In this document: piece after piece, positions 54,392 through 64,000 of the stretch
Layout: every line of letters begins with the position of its first letter
How positions within the stretch are numbered: position 1 is the stretch's first letter
From: Enterovibrio coralii
Lineage (GTDB): Bacteria > Pseudomonadota > Gammaproteobacteria > Enterobacterales > Vibrionaceae
Assembly (NCBI RefSeq): GCF_001559595.1
Contig: NZ_LNTY01000034.1
Coordinates: forward strand, 1-64,000
Direction of reading: 5' to 3'
DNA: 64,000 nucleotides
The notes under the pieces: generated by a model
Database searches by the model: none
Told to the model about the DNA's origin: nothing
What the model saw: the letters and a program-made list of their open reading frames with translations, nothing else
Program-made: the position numbers and the translations under genes

Positions 54392-56845
54392 ATGAATGCA
54401 TTCAATCTTGATGGCATTTGGCAACTTTCATCGCTGACCAATCCAGAGATTACCGCGCCAATCACGCTGCCTGGTGATGTTCACTCTGCGCTGCTCGCGG
54501 CAGAGATCATTCCTGACCCATACCTTGGTTGTAATGAAACCCAAGTGCAATGGGTGGGCGAACATGACTGGCAAATGACCCGCACGTTTGAAGTGGATGC
54601 AAACACACTAGATGCACAGCAAGTCGACCTGATCCTGAGCATGGTGGATACCATGGCGCAGATTGAGGTGAATGGCGTGACTGCGCTTCATTGCAGCAAC
54701 ATGTTCCGTCATTACCGTCGCGACATTCGTCCATTGCTAAGTGAAGGCGAGAACCAGATTCGTGTGACCTTGAACCGCGCTGATGTCGAAGCAAAGCACG
54801 CGCAGAACGCCTGCCGTTCCCGGTGCCTTGGGCGGTGGGTAACAACCAAGTACCGCACATGAACACCTTGCGTAAAACGCAGTGTCATGCGGGCTGGGAC
54901 TGGGGCATTTGTCTGCTGGTAAGCGGCATCTACGACAGCATTCGCATCCAACCTATATCTCAAGCGCGTTTGAATGACGTAAGAACGCGTCAAGAGTGGG
55001 AGCAAGACGGTCAATGTACTGTCATTGCATCAATCAGTGCGGAACTGTTGGAAGGCGCGCAAACGCAAATCGCCGAGTGTGAATTGGTATCGCCAGCGGG
55101 CGAGTGCCAATCAGTGACGGCAGAAATCACGGGTGGTCACGCAGAAGTGCGCTTCAACGTGGAAAACCCTCAACGCTGGTGGCCTGCTGGCTACGGCGAG
55201 CAACCGCTTTACCAACTGCGTGTCGCGCTCGATGGTCAAGCTGTTGAAAAGCAACTGGGTCTTCGTGAGCTGATGGTGGATACGTCAGAAGACGAGGCCG
55301 GTGCAGCCATGACCTTTGTGGTAAACGGCAAAGCTGTCATGGCGAAAGGCGCAAACTGGATCCCATTGGATGCGATGCCGGGTAAACAAACACCTGAGCA
55401 ATACCGCCGTCTTTTGGAAGATGCGAAAGCGGCCAACATGAACATGATTCGTGTGTGGGGCGGCGGCATGTATGAACGTGATGTGTTCTACAGCCTGTGT
55501 GATGAACTGGGTCTGCTGGTGTGGCAGGACTTGATGTTCTCCTGTGCACTTTACCCATCCACGCCGGAGTTTTTGGATGATGTTCGTATCGAAATCACCG
55601 AGCAAGTGCGTCGTCTGAGCGATCATCCATCGCTGGCATTGTGGTGTGGTGACAACGAAGTGATCGGTGCGATCAGCTGGTACCCAGAGTCGAAAAACAA
55701 CCGCGAGAAATACGTGGTGAACTACGACCGTCTGAACCGCGTGTTGCAAGAAGTGGTTGAAACCGAAGACCCAAGCCGTCGCTTCTGGGCGAGTTCACCT
55801 TGTAACGGTGAGCTGGATTTTGGTGATGCATGGCACGATGACAACAAAGGTGACATGCACTTTTGGGATGTATGGCACTCAGGCAAGTCGTTTGATGCTT
55901 ACCACAGTGTGAAACCACGCTTCTGTAGTGAGTTTGGTTACCAGTCGTGGCCTTCACTGCCAACGGTGAAAACCTTTGCAGCGGAAGAAGATTGGAACGT
56001 GACTTCGCCAACCTTTGAGCAACATCAGAAGAACGGTCGCGGCAACAGCATCATGACCGAAATGTTCACGCGCTACTTCCGATTCCCGGTCGACTTTGCC
56101 AGATGTTGTATCTGAGCCAAGTACAGCAGGCGTTAGCATCAAGACCGCGAGTGAGTTCTGGCGTGCGAATAAACCGCTTTGTCGTGGCATTTTGTACTGG
56201 CAGTTGAATGACTGCTGGCCGGTAAGTTCTTGGTCGAGCATCGAGTACACAGGTCGTTGGAAACAACTTCACTACCACGCAAAACGCTTCTTTGCTCCTC
56301 AACTGGCAGTGTTTGTTGATGATGGCGAAACCTTGAAACTGAATGTGATCAATGATGAGCACCGTCAGGTGAATGCCAAAGGGCAGGTCACTTGGTACGA
56401 CTGGCAAGGTGAAGTGATTGATACTTGGCCAGTGGAAGCCATGCTTGAAGAAGACGGTAACCACGTGCTGTGGCAATGCGATCGCAATGTGATTGTTGAG
56501 CGCCAGCACGAAGGCTTCTTCCATGTAGACATGGAATGTGACGGCCAAACGCTGACAAACACTTGGTTTGATGATGTGTACAAGCGTCTGCCGCTGCCAA
56601 AAGCAACGGTTAATGCTTTGGTTGAAGACACCGACGGCACAATCACTGTCACCTTGTCGACCGACAAACCAGCATTCTTTGTCCACGCCGAATTTGCAGA
56701 CGAAGGACGCTTTAACGATTCAAGCTTCACCCTGATGCCATGCCGTCCGGTCACGCTAACCTACACAGGTTCAGCAACGGCGGATGAAATCAGGTCGCAA
56801 CTTTCGATCTACCACTTAGCGCAAAGCTATACCCCAACTCACTAA
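54392..56845 (+). CDS. GH2 beta-mannosidase-like glycoside hydrolase (three frameshifts)
   Basis: About 818 aa. GH2 sugar-binding N-terminus (LDGIWQLSS ... LPGDVHSALLAAEIIPDPYLG), middle jelly-roll, and TIM barrel with AKGANWIPLDAM, MIRVWGGGMYE, acid/base Glu in LWCGDNEV and nucleophile Glu in SEFGYQSWPS. Missing bases near 54808-54811, 56101-56104 and 56132-56135 (join FAQMLYLSQVQQALSIKTASEFW). No signal peptide: cytoplasmic, cleaving imported oligosaccharides, probably beta-mannosides. Confidence 0.88.
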
Positions 56846-57005
56846 AAACGTTGGATAGGAAAAACCATTGGCGACTCACGTCGCCAATGGTGTGGTTTCG
56901 TGCACCCAAAATTTGGCAAAACACTTTGAGTGTGAGTGACTGCTACGCCTACGTTTTCGTGTGGCAAGGATATGGCAACAACGTAATTTGAAGTAAGGAC
57001 ACCCA

Positions 57006-58661
57006 ATGCTTAGCAAAACGAAACTTGCAGCAATTGTGCTTGCCGCTTTGACCGCGCCAACTGCTATTGCCGCAGATAGACACGAGCTGACCATCGTCTC
57101 GGATTTTTATCCAACCATGATCAGAAACTTCAACCCCTTCCTGTCGACGACCCTGCGCACGACCACGGACTTTATTTATGAGCCTCTGGTGGTCTTTAAC
57201 CAGATGCATGGAAACAAGCCTGTGATGCGTCTGGCGAAGGATTACTATCTTTCGGAAGATTTGATGCAGGTGACCTTTGAGATCCGTGAGGGTGTGAAAT
57301 GGTCAGACGGTAAGCCATTTACCGCAGAAGACGTTGTCTATTCGTTTGAGCTAATCAAGGAAAAACCAGAGCTTGACCCTAAAGGCATGGATACGTGGAT
57401 TAAGTCAGTCAGACAAGAGGGTAACAAGGTTATCTTCGATCTGACGGAAGTGAACACCAATGTGCCTTACGAGATCTCGAGCATTCCAATCGTGCCAAAA
57501 CACATTTGGCAGGACATTGAAAAGCCGGAGCTTTTCACCAATGAAAACCCAGTGGGTTCAGGTCCATTTACCGAAATTGACACCTTTACCCCTCAGCTTT
57601 ACATTCAGTGTCGTAACCCGAACTACTGGGACAACGACAACCTCGATGTCGATTGCTTGCGTGTGCCACAAATTGCCAACAACGATCAGCTACTGAGTAA
57701 AATCATCAATCTGAGCTCGACTGGTCCGGTGCATTTATTCCCGACATCGACATGGTGTACTCGGCGAGAAGTCCGCACCACCAATACTGGTACCCAGCAG
57801 CGGGTCCGCAATCTTTCATGTTGAACTTCAAAACGCCGCACCCTGCAACAATGAAGCCATCAACAATATCGATTTCCGTCGCGCGTTCTCTATGTCGATT
57901 GACCGCATGAAAATCATCAACATCGCTTTTTACGGCAATGGTGTGGTGAACGATTACGCGTCTGGCCTTGGTAAAGTGTTCGACTTTTGGGCCAACAAAG
58001 ACACCTACAACCAATACAAGGTCTACAACACCTTCAACATGGATAACGCAAAAGCATTGCTGAAAGAGGCAGGCTTTGTGGACATCGATGGCGATGGCTT
58101 TGTGGAAACCCCAACGGGCAAGCCAATCGAGCTTGAGCTGCAATCACCAACCGGTTGGACTGACTTTAACAACGCCGTTCAGTTGGGCGTTGAGCAGCTT
58201 CAGAAAGTGGGCATTAAAGCCAAAGCACGCACCGCAGACTTTGCGGTTTATAACCAAGCCATGCTGTCGGGTACCTACGATGTGGCGTACACCAACTACG
58301 TGATTGGTGCAGACCTCACCGCTACTGGAACCGCGCGTTCCACTCTCGTTATCAAGAAGGGGCTAACTCACCACGCTATGCGATGCACTTCTTCCAAAAC
58401 GACGAGCTAGATGCGCTGCTGGACAGCTTCTACAAAACCGACAAACAAGACGAACAGGTACAAATCGCCCATAAGATCCAAAAAATCATCGCTGAAAATC
58501 AAATTACGGTGCCAGTGATGTCGGGTGTGGATGTGTATCAGTTCAATGAAAGCCGCTTTACTGGCTGGTGGAACGAAGAGAATCCAAAAGGTCGTCCAAT
58601 GTCATGGGCAGGCGTGCCAGAGCGCTTGCTGCATGTACTGGATCTGAAACCAAAAAGCTAA
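57006..58661 (+). CDS. Family 5 extracellular solute-binding protein (three frameshifts)
   Basis: About 552 aa. Signal peptide cleaved near AIAA. SBP_bac_5 features: DFIYEPLVVFNQM, WSDGKPFTAEDVVYSFEL, NPVGSGPFT, FRRAFSMSIDR. Missing bases near 57710-57714, 57842-57846 and 58324-58326; the bridges read NSELDWSGAFIPDID, HPGNNEAINNID and TATWNRAFHSRY. Dipeptide-type binding proteins of this family also bind cello-, chito- and manno-oligosaccharides, which suits the GH2 neighbour. Confidence 0.88.
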
Positions 58662-58787
58662 CGCTATGACGGGGATGCACATCTCTCGTGTATCCCCGAT
58701 TTCTCGTGAATAAACACCGCTAAGCGTAATAGAAATGGGCACGCCCATTTCTATATGCGCCGGGTTAACTGTATCTGAGGAGAAGGT

Positions 58788-59772
58788 ATGGGCTTTTTTC
58801 TTCGACGGCTTTCATTCTATTTAATGGCCTTGTTGTTTGCCGCCACACTGAACTTTATTTTGCCCCGCGCCATGCCGGGCGATCCGGTCACCATGATGTT
58901 TGCCAATGCCACGGCAGAGGTGACGCCAGAGCGTATTGAGTCCATGAAAAAGCTGCTGGGCTTTGTGGACGCGCCGTTACCGCAGCAGTACTTGTCGTAC
59001 CTCGGCAATATCTTCACCGGTAACTGGGGACTGTCGATCAAGTACTACCCCATCACAGTAAATGAACTGTTGGGCAGCGCGGTCGGTTGGTCTCTGTTCC
59101 TAACGGGCTCGGCCATCATCCTGGCGTTCTGTATAGCTCGGTGCTGGGTATTTTCGCCGCTTGGCGTCGCGGTAGCCATTACGATTCTTTCATCTCGCCA
59201 AGCATGTTGGTGGTGCAATCCATCCCATCGGTGGTTGTCGCCATGCTAGTGCTTTACACCTTTGCGGTCGGCCTTGAATGGTTCCCGTCGGGTAACGCCT
59301 ACACGGTGGGGACAGAGCCTGATTGGTCAAGCTGGGCATTCTACAAAGACGTTGCTATCACGCTGTCTTACCGCTTTTCTGTGCCACCATCGGGCAGATT
59401 GGCGGCTTCCTGATCAGCATGCGTAACAACATGATTAACCTGCTCAACGAAGACTTCATCACCATGGCGAAAGCCAAGGGCTTGAGCGAGAACCGTGTTG
59501 TTTTCAACTACGCCGCGCGTAACTCCATGCTACCGAGTGTCACGGCACTTTCTATGGCATTGGGCTCTGCAATCAGTGGTCAGCTGATTGTTGAGATGAT
59601 CTTCAACTACCCAGGTCTTGGCACTGTGCTGCTAAACGCCATCCACGCCCGCGACTATCAGGTACTGCAAGGTCAGCTGCTGCTGATGACCATGTTTATG
59701 TTGTTCTTCAATTTCCTCGCAGATCTGATGATCGTCTACCTCGACCCTCGCCTGCGCAAGGGAGGTAAATGA
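58788..59772 (+). CDS. ABC transporter permease, DppB type (two frameshifts)
   Basis: About 328 aa. N-terminal TM and LNFILPRAMPGDPVTMMFA typical of DppB/OppB; C-terminal EAA loop FITMAKAKGLSENRVVFNYAARNSMLPSVT. Missing bases near 59127-59130 (join LAFLYSSVLGIFAAW) and 59357-59361 (join AIHAVLPLFCATIGQ). Inner-membrane half of an oligosaccharide/peptide importer. Confidence 0.88.
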
Positions 59773-60793
59773 TCATGAAAGGCTTTATGAAACTTCTCAT
59801 CGGGAACAAGAAATCCCTCGCGGGGTTAATCATCCTTGCCATGTTTGCGTTGGCGGCCATTTTTGCTCCGCTCATCACCAAGCATGCCCCCGATGTAGGC
59901 ACAGGCAACCCGCACGAGTATCCGGCGTTTGTGGTGAAAGCAGCGCAAGACAACCCTGATGGTTGGATTGCAAAGAACCTCGCGACTAACCCTCGCCGTT
60001 TGATGATGTCCGAAGGGGCTGACCACGTGCTGGGTACGTCTCGTATGGGACGCGATATCTGGTCTCAGCTGGTTTACGGCGCAAGAACCTCGCTGGCAGT
60101 TGGTATTGGTGCCGGTGTCATGGTGTGTTTCCTTGCGACTGCGATTGGTGTTACTGCGGGCTATTTCGGCGGTAAGGTTGATGACTACCTCTCTGCAGCA
60201 TGAACATCATGCTGGTGGTGCCTCAGTTACCGCTGCTGTTCATTATCGCCGCCTTCATTGGTCAGGCCGGGCCTGCGACGATTGCGGTGGTCATTGCTAT
60301 CACTTCCTGGGCATGGGGGGCAAGGGTGGTGCGAGCGCAAACCCTGTCTGTCCGTGAAAAAGAGTTCGTGCACGCCGCAGAAGTGTTAGGTGAGAAGACG
60401 TGGCGCATCATCGCGATTGAGATTCTGCCGAACCTGATGTCGATTCTAGGCGCGAGTTTTATCGGCTGTGTGCTGTTGGCAATCATGACCGAAGCGAGCT
60501 TGTCGTTCCTTGGCCTTGGCGATCCAAATGCAATCAGTTGGGGCGTGATGCTCTACAACGTTCAAACTTCATCGTCGATGCTAATTGGTGCGTGGTGGGA
60601 AATTTTGGCACCGTGTTTTGCACTGACGCTGATTGCTGTTGGTCTGTCCCTTTTGAACTTCGCCGTGGATGAAATCGCTAACCCACAGCTTCGCTCTCAC
60701 AAAGGGTTACGCCTGTGGAAGATGCGTAACAAGTGGGCGCAGTCAAACGAGAAAACCAACCGTCCTGTGTTTGAAAAAGGGCAGCAGTCATGA
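59769..60793 (+). CDS. ABC transporter permease, DppC type (frameshifted)
   Basis: About 342 aa; ATG 59769 overlaps the upstream TGA, and ATG 59775 has better spacing to GGGAGG. DppC features: HVLGTSRMGRDIWSQLVYGARTSLAVG and the EAA loop KEFVHAAEVLGEKTWRIIAIEILPN. One base missing near 60195-60198 (join YLSASMNIMLVVPQLP). Partner of the DppB-type permease. Confidence 0.9.
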
Positions 60794-61770
60794 CAGAACC
60801 GCAAATTTCTATCCGCGATTTGTGCGTGGATTACATCACTGACGCGGGCGATGTCCGCGCGGTGAACAACGTCAGTTTTGATATCGGCAAAGGCGAAGTG
60901 TTTGGTCTGGCGGGAGAGTCAGGGTGCGGAAAGTCTACCGTGGCCTTTTCCCTCATGCGCCTGCACAAGCCGCCAGCTTACATCTCACATGGCGAGATCT
61001 TCTTCGATGGTCACGGCGACTTGCTGAAAAAATCGGATGACGCCATGTCGCGCTTTCGCTGGAAAGAAGTCTCCATGGTATTCCAGAGTGCGATGAATGC
61101 ACTCAATCCTGTGTTGACGATGGAAGAGCAGTTTTGCGATGTCATCATGCGTCATACCAGCTTTACCCGCGATCAGGCCAAGCGTCGTGCGGAAGGCTTG
61201 CTTGAAATCGTGGATATCCACCCGAGTCGCTTGAGTGATTATCCACACCAATTTTCAGGTGGGATGCGCCAGCGTCTGGTGATCGCGATTGCCCTCGCAC
61301 TGAACCCGAAAATGATCATCATGGATGAGCCAACCACCGCACTAGATGTGGTGGTTCAGCGTGAAATTCTGCAAAAAATCTATGCGCTGAAAGAGGAGTT
61401 TGGCTTCTCCATTTTGTTCATTACGCATGACTTGTCTTTGATGGTCGAGTTCTCGGATCGCATCGGCATCATGTATGCGGGTGAACTCATCGAAGTGGCG
61501 CCGTCAAAACAAATTCTGACGACACCGTTCCACCCTTACACCGAAGGGTTGGGAAGCTCATTCCCGCCGCTAACGGGCCCAAAAACCAAGCTGACCGGTA
61601 TTCCGGGAAGTCCGCTCAACCTGTTTGATATTCCAAAAGGCTGCCGTTTCCAAGCGCGCTGCGGCAAAACACAGCCGAGCTGTTTTACCCAGCAAACCGA
61701 ACTCAAGCTGATTGAGCCGGGGCGTTTATCAAACTGCCATTTGTTTACTGCGCAGAGCATCAAGGGGTAA
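60790..61770 (+). CDS. ABC transporter ATP-binding protein, DppD type
   Basis: 326 aa, intact. Walker [10 protein letters not shown], signature [12 protein letters not shown], Walker [14 protein letters not shown]-loop FITHDLSL, and the OppD/F C-terminal cysteine block [15 protein letters not shown], which in relatives binds an iron-sulfur cluster or zinc. Overlaps the permease stop by 4 bases. Confidence 0.93.
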   Translation: MTEPQISIRDLCVDYITDAGDVRAVNNVSFDIGKGEVFGLAGESGCGKSTVAFSLMRLHKPPAYISHGEIFFDGHGDLLKKSDDAMSRFRWKEVSMVFQSAMNALNPVLTMEEQFCDVIMRHTSFTRDQAKRRAEGLLEIVDIHPSRLSDYPHQFSGGMRQRLVIAIALALNPKMIIMDEPTTALDVVVQREILQKIYALKEEFGFSILFITHDLSLMVEFSDRIGIMYAGELIEVAPSKQILTTPFHPYTEGLGSSFPPLTGPKTKLTGIPGSPLNLFDIPKGCRFQARCGKTQPSCFTQQTELKLIEPGRLSNCHLFTAQSIKG

Positions 61771-61774
61771 GAGA

Positions 61775-62770
61775 ATGAGCAAGCCAACAGGAACTCTCAT
61801 CATTGAGGGGAAAAACCTCATCAAGGATTTCTCAGTGAACAGCAACTCGCTGCAAAAATCCAAAATGCGCGCCATCAATGACGTGTCGTTCAAAATGTAT
61901 AAAGGCCGAGGTTTGGCGGTGGTGGGCGAGTCGGGCTCTGGCAAGTCCACCACGGCAAAGATGATTGCCAAAATGTATCCACCAACGGGCGGCACCATCG
62001 AGTACTTTGGCCGTGATATTCAGGGCATCACCAAACGTGATGAACTGATGCTTTACCGCCAAGGCGTGCAAATGGTGTGGCAAGACCCCTTCGGTTCGCT
62101 AAACCCAACCCACACCATTTTTCACCATATTGCCCGTCCGCTACTGATCCACAACAAAGTGGATGGTAGCGATAAAAAAGCATTGGAAGACATGGTGTAT
62201 GACTTGCTGTTGCAAGTAGGACTGACGCCACCGAAAGAGACGGCAGCGAAATATCCGCATCAGCTTTCAGGCGGTCAGCGCCAGCGTGTGAATCTGGCAA
62301 GAAACATCGCCGTTGGCGCGGAAGTGGTGCTCGCCGATGAGCCGACATCCATGCTGGATGTCTCGATTCGTGCCGGCGTGTTGAACTTGATGGAAGAGAT
62401 GAAGTTTGAGCGTCAAATGGCCCTGCTTTACATCACCCATGACATTGCCACCGCACGCTATATCGCTGAAGACCTCGCAGTGATGTATGTCGGCCACATG
62501 GTGGAGTGGGGCGATGTGGAAGAGATCATCCATGACCCTCAGCACCCGTACACCCAGCTTCTGGTGTCAGCGGTGCCAGATCCAAACAAATCCATTCATG
62601 AAAAGTTAAAGGGCAATCGCGGCGAAATTCCATTGTGGACGCCAGACAGCGTCGGCTGTCCGTTCGCGGGTCGTTGCACCCAAGCTACCAAACGGTGTCA
62701 GGAAGCACTGCCACCCGTGACCCAACTATCAGAAAACCATTTTGTGCGTTGTTATCTGTTTGAACAATAA
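61775..62770 (+). CDS. ABC transporter ATP-binding protein, DppF type
   Basis: 331 aa from ATG 61775; the longer frame overlaps dppD-type coding. Walker A GESGSGKST, signature LSGGQRQRVNLA, Walker B VVLADEPTSMLD, and the C-terminal block CPFAGRCTQATKRC. With the DppD-type gene it forms the heterodimeric motor of the importer. Confidence 0.93.
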   Translation: MSKPTGTLIIEGKNLIKDFSVNSNSLQKSKMRAINDVSFKMYKGRGLAVVGESGSGKSTTAKMIAKMYPPTGGTIEYFGRDIQGITKRDELMLYRQGVQMVWQDPFGSLNPTHTIFHHIARPLLIHNKVDGSDKKALEDMVYDLLLQVGLTPPKETAAKYPHQLSGGQRQRVNLARNIAVGAEVVLADEPTSMLDVSIRAGVLNLMEEMKFERQMALLYITHDIATARYIAEDLAVMYVGHMVEWGDVEEIIHDPQHPYTQLLVSAVPDPNKSIHEKLKGNRGEIPLWTPDSVGCPFAGRCTQATKRCQEALPPVTQLSENHFVRCYLFEQ

Positions 62771-62787
62771 CGCGTGAGGAAATCAGG

Positions 62788-64000
62788 ATGTTTCAATTAG
62801 CGTTTATTCGCACCAAAGACACCGAGAGCAAGGCTACTCGCACCGTTCATTTGACGTTGGGTGATAGCAAGTCCCTTGAGTTAAATCAGGATGTTGACGG
62901 TTTCAATGGCGAGATCAGCAAAACGGCTTTCACTGTGGCTGACGTTCAGGACATTGGCTTTATCTTGGCATCGACGTTTAAAAAAGCGCAGCGTCTAGAG
63001 CTTCACCTGGACGAAACCGTGCTGTCGCTGCACGCGCCTGATGTGTGGGTGAAATGGTTGTCACTGGGCTTGGCGTTGTCGTCATACGATTACAAACACA
63101 GAGACAGCTTCCACCTTGAACCAAATATCAATGCGTTCGAAATGGTCACAGAAGACAAGGCACTGACGGATGCCTTCTTTGAAGGCCAAGTGCTGGCGCA
63201 AAGCCAGTTGATTGCACGCGAGCTGGTGAACAAGCCGGGTAATGTGATCTACCCAGAATCCTTCGTCAGCGCGGTGCAAGAGCTGCCAATGGATAACACC
63301 ACGTTGTCTTTTCTTACCGAATCTGAAATGCGTGAGCAGGGCTTTGGCGGCTTAGTGGGCATTTCTCAAGGCAGTGATCGCGATGGCCGCATGCTGTGTT
63401 TGGATTACCACCCAGAAGGCGCGAAAACCACGATTGCGCTGGTGGGTAAGGGCGTCACCTTTGACACCGGCGGTATCAGCATCAAAGGCCAGCTTCGCAT
63501 GAGCACGATGAAAGTGGACATGGGCGGCGCGGCTGCGGTGGTTGGTGCACTCAACGCGATTGCGCAATTGCAGTTACCTGTGCGTGTAATTGGCTTGTGT
63601 GGTTTGGTGGAAAACATGCCATCAGGTCGCGCGATCAAGCCGGGCGATGTCGTCACTATGCTTTCTGGTAAAAGCGTTGAAATCATCTCAACGGATGCAG
63701 AAGGCCGCATGGTATTGGCCGATGTTATGCACTATGCGCAGCAAACCTACCAACCGGATTACCTGATTGATATCGCCACATTGACGGGGGCAACAGGCGT
63801 GTCGCTCGGTAAAGCGTTTGCCTCTTTGATGGGTAATAGTGATGAGCTGAAAGCCTTGGCGAAAGTGGCGGGTAACAGCTGTTCTGAGCCTCTGTGGGAA
63901 ATGCCAATTGGTGCTGACTTGTATGAAGCATCCCTTAAGAGTGATTTTGCCGACGTTCGTCATGGTGCAGAAGACGGAGACGGCAGTGCGAGCGTGGCTG
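62788..64000 (+). CDS. M17 leucyl aminopeptidase family protein (PepB-like), cut by window end
   Basis: 404 residues visible from ATG 62788 (GAGGAAATCAGG upstream). M17 features: LVNKPGNVIYPESF, GKGVTFDTGGISIKGQLRMSTMKVDMGGAAAV (metal Lys/Asp) and STDAEGRMVLADVM (metal Asp/Glu, catalytic Arg); the NTDAEGR Asn is Ser here. Removes N-terminal residues from peptides. Seventeen bases after the ABC operon, hence co-transcribed; odd beside a mannosidase. Confidence 0.9.
   Translation, partial: MFQLAFIRTKDTESKATRTVHLTLGDSKSLELNQDVDGFNGEISKTAFTVADVQDIGFILASTFKKAQRLELHLDETVLSLHAPDVWVKWLSLGLALSSYDYKHRDSFHLEPNINAFEMVTEDKALTDAFFEGQVLAQSQLIARELVNKPGNVIYPESFVSAVQELPMDNTTLSFLTESEMREQGFGGLVGISQGSDRDGRMLCLDYHPEGAKTTIALVGKGVTFDTGGISIKGQLRMSTMKVDMGGAAAVVGALNAIAQLQLPVRVIGLCGLVENMPSGRAIKPGDVVTMLSGKSVEIISTDAEGRMVLADVMHYAQQTYQPDYLIDIATLTGATGVSLGKAFASLMGNSDELKALAKVAGNSCSEPLWEMPIGADLYEASLKSDFADVRHGAEDGDGSASVA

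Overview
The window reads as chromosome of a marine gammaproteobacterium, most likely Vibrionaceae (Grimontia/Enterovibrio is a guess). The core genes keep E. coli-like neighbourhoods (mltD-gloB-yafS-rnhA-dnaQ, fadE-gmhA-yafJ, purM-purN beside upp-uraA, bcp-dapA-bamC-purC, dapE-yffB) mixed with small families typical of vibrios and relatives (DUF2066, DUF2069, DUF2897, DUF2956, TIGR03503). The sequence carries about 28 apparent one-base deletions that split otherwise normal genes in both phage and housekeeping DNA. No gene needs an insertion to be repaired, so most are probably sequencing or assembly errors; such genes are given here as single CDSs with the break marked.

Region 1 (31-15710) is a prophage of about 15.6 kb in the 3' half of a tRNA-Trp gene, bounded by 58-bp identical att repeats. 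It has no tail, terminase or portal genes. It encodes a rolling-circle (HUH) replication initiator, an A32/FtsK-like packaging ATPase, a capsid protein resembling the double-jelly-roll protein of phage PM2, a PM2 P5-like protein, a holin-like protein and many small membrane proteins. This is a tailless, membrane-containing corticovirus-like prophage. Control lies at the right end: a Cox-like regulator and a CI-like repressor diverge around two operator dyads, followed by a decayed second repressor and a tyrosine integrase facing attR. Cargo interrupts the late operon: an AT-rich + strand pair, a three-TM protein and a ThsB/DUF1863-like TIR protein, probably antiphage defence. Next to it is about 1 kb of non-coding DNA with a perfect CRP site, an iteron-like array and hairpins. 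A structured-RNA-like locus occurs at both att ends.

Region 2 (16-26 kb): universal stress protein and HPP membrane protein, an EEP-family hydrolase, a formate/nitrite channel fused to CBS domains with a divergent LysR regulator, then cell-wall, detoxification and replication-fidelity genes.

Region 3 (27-46.5 kb): fatty-acid oxidation (fadE), LPS heptose (gmhA), purine and pyrimidine genes with PurR-box-like sites, envelope protein quality control (bepA, bamC), lysine/peptidoglycan precursor synthesis (dapA) and peroxide defence (bcp).

Region 4 (46.7-54 kb): dapE operon and a run of small conserved proteins, ending with a Dyp-type peroxidase.

Region 5 (54-64 kb): one-strand glycoside-uptake operon: lone PTS IIB protein, GH2 beta-mannosidase-like enzyme, a complete Dpp/Opp-type ABC importer, and an M17 aminopeptidase cut by the window end.
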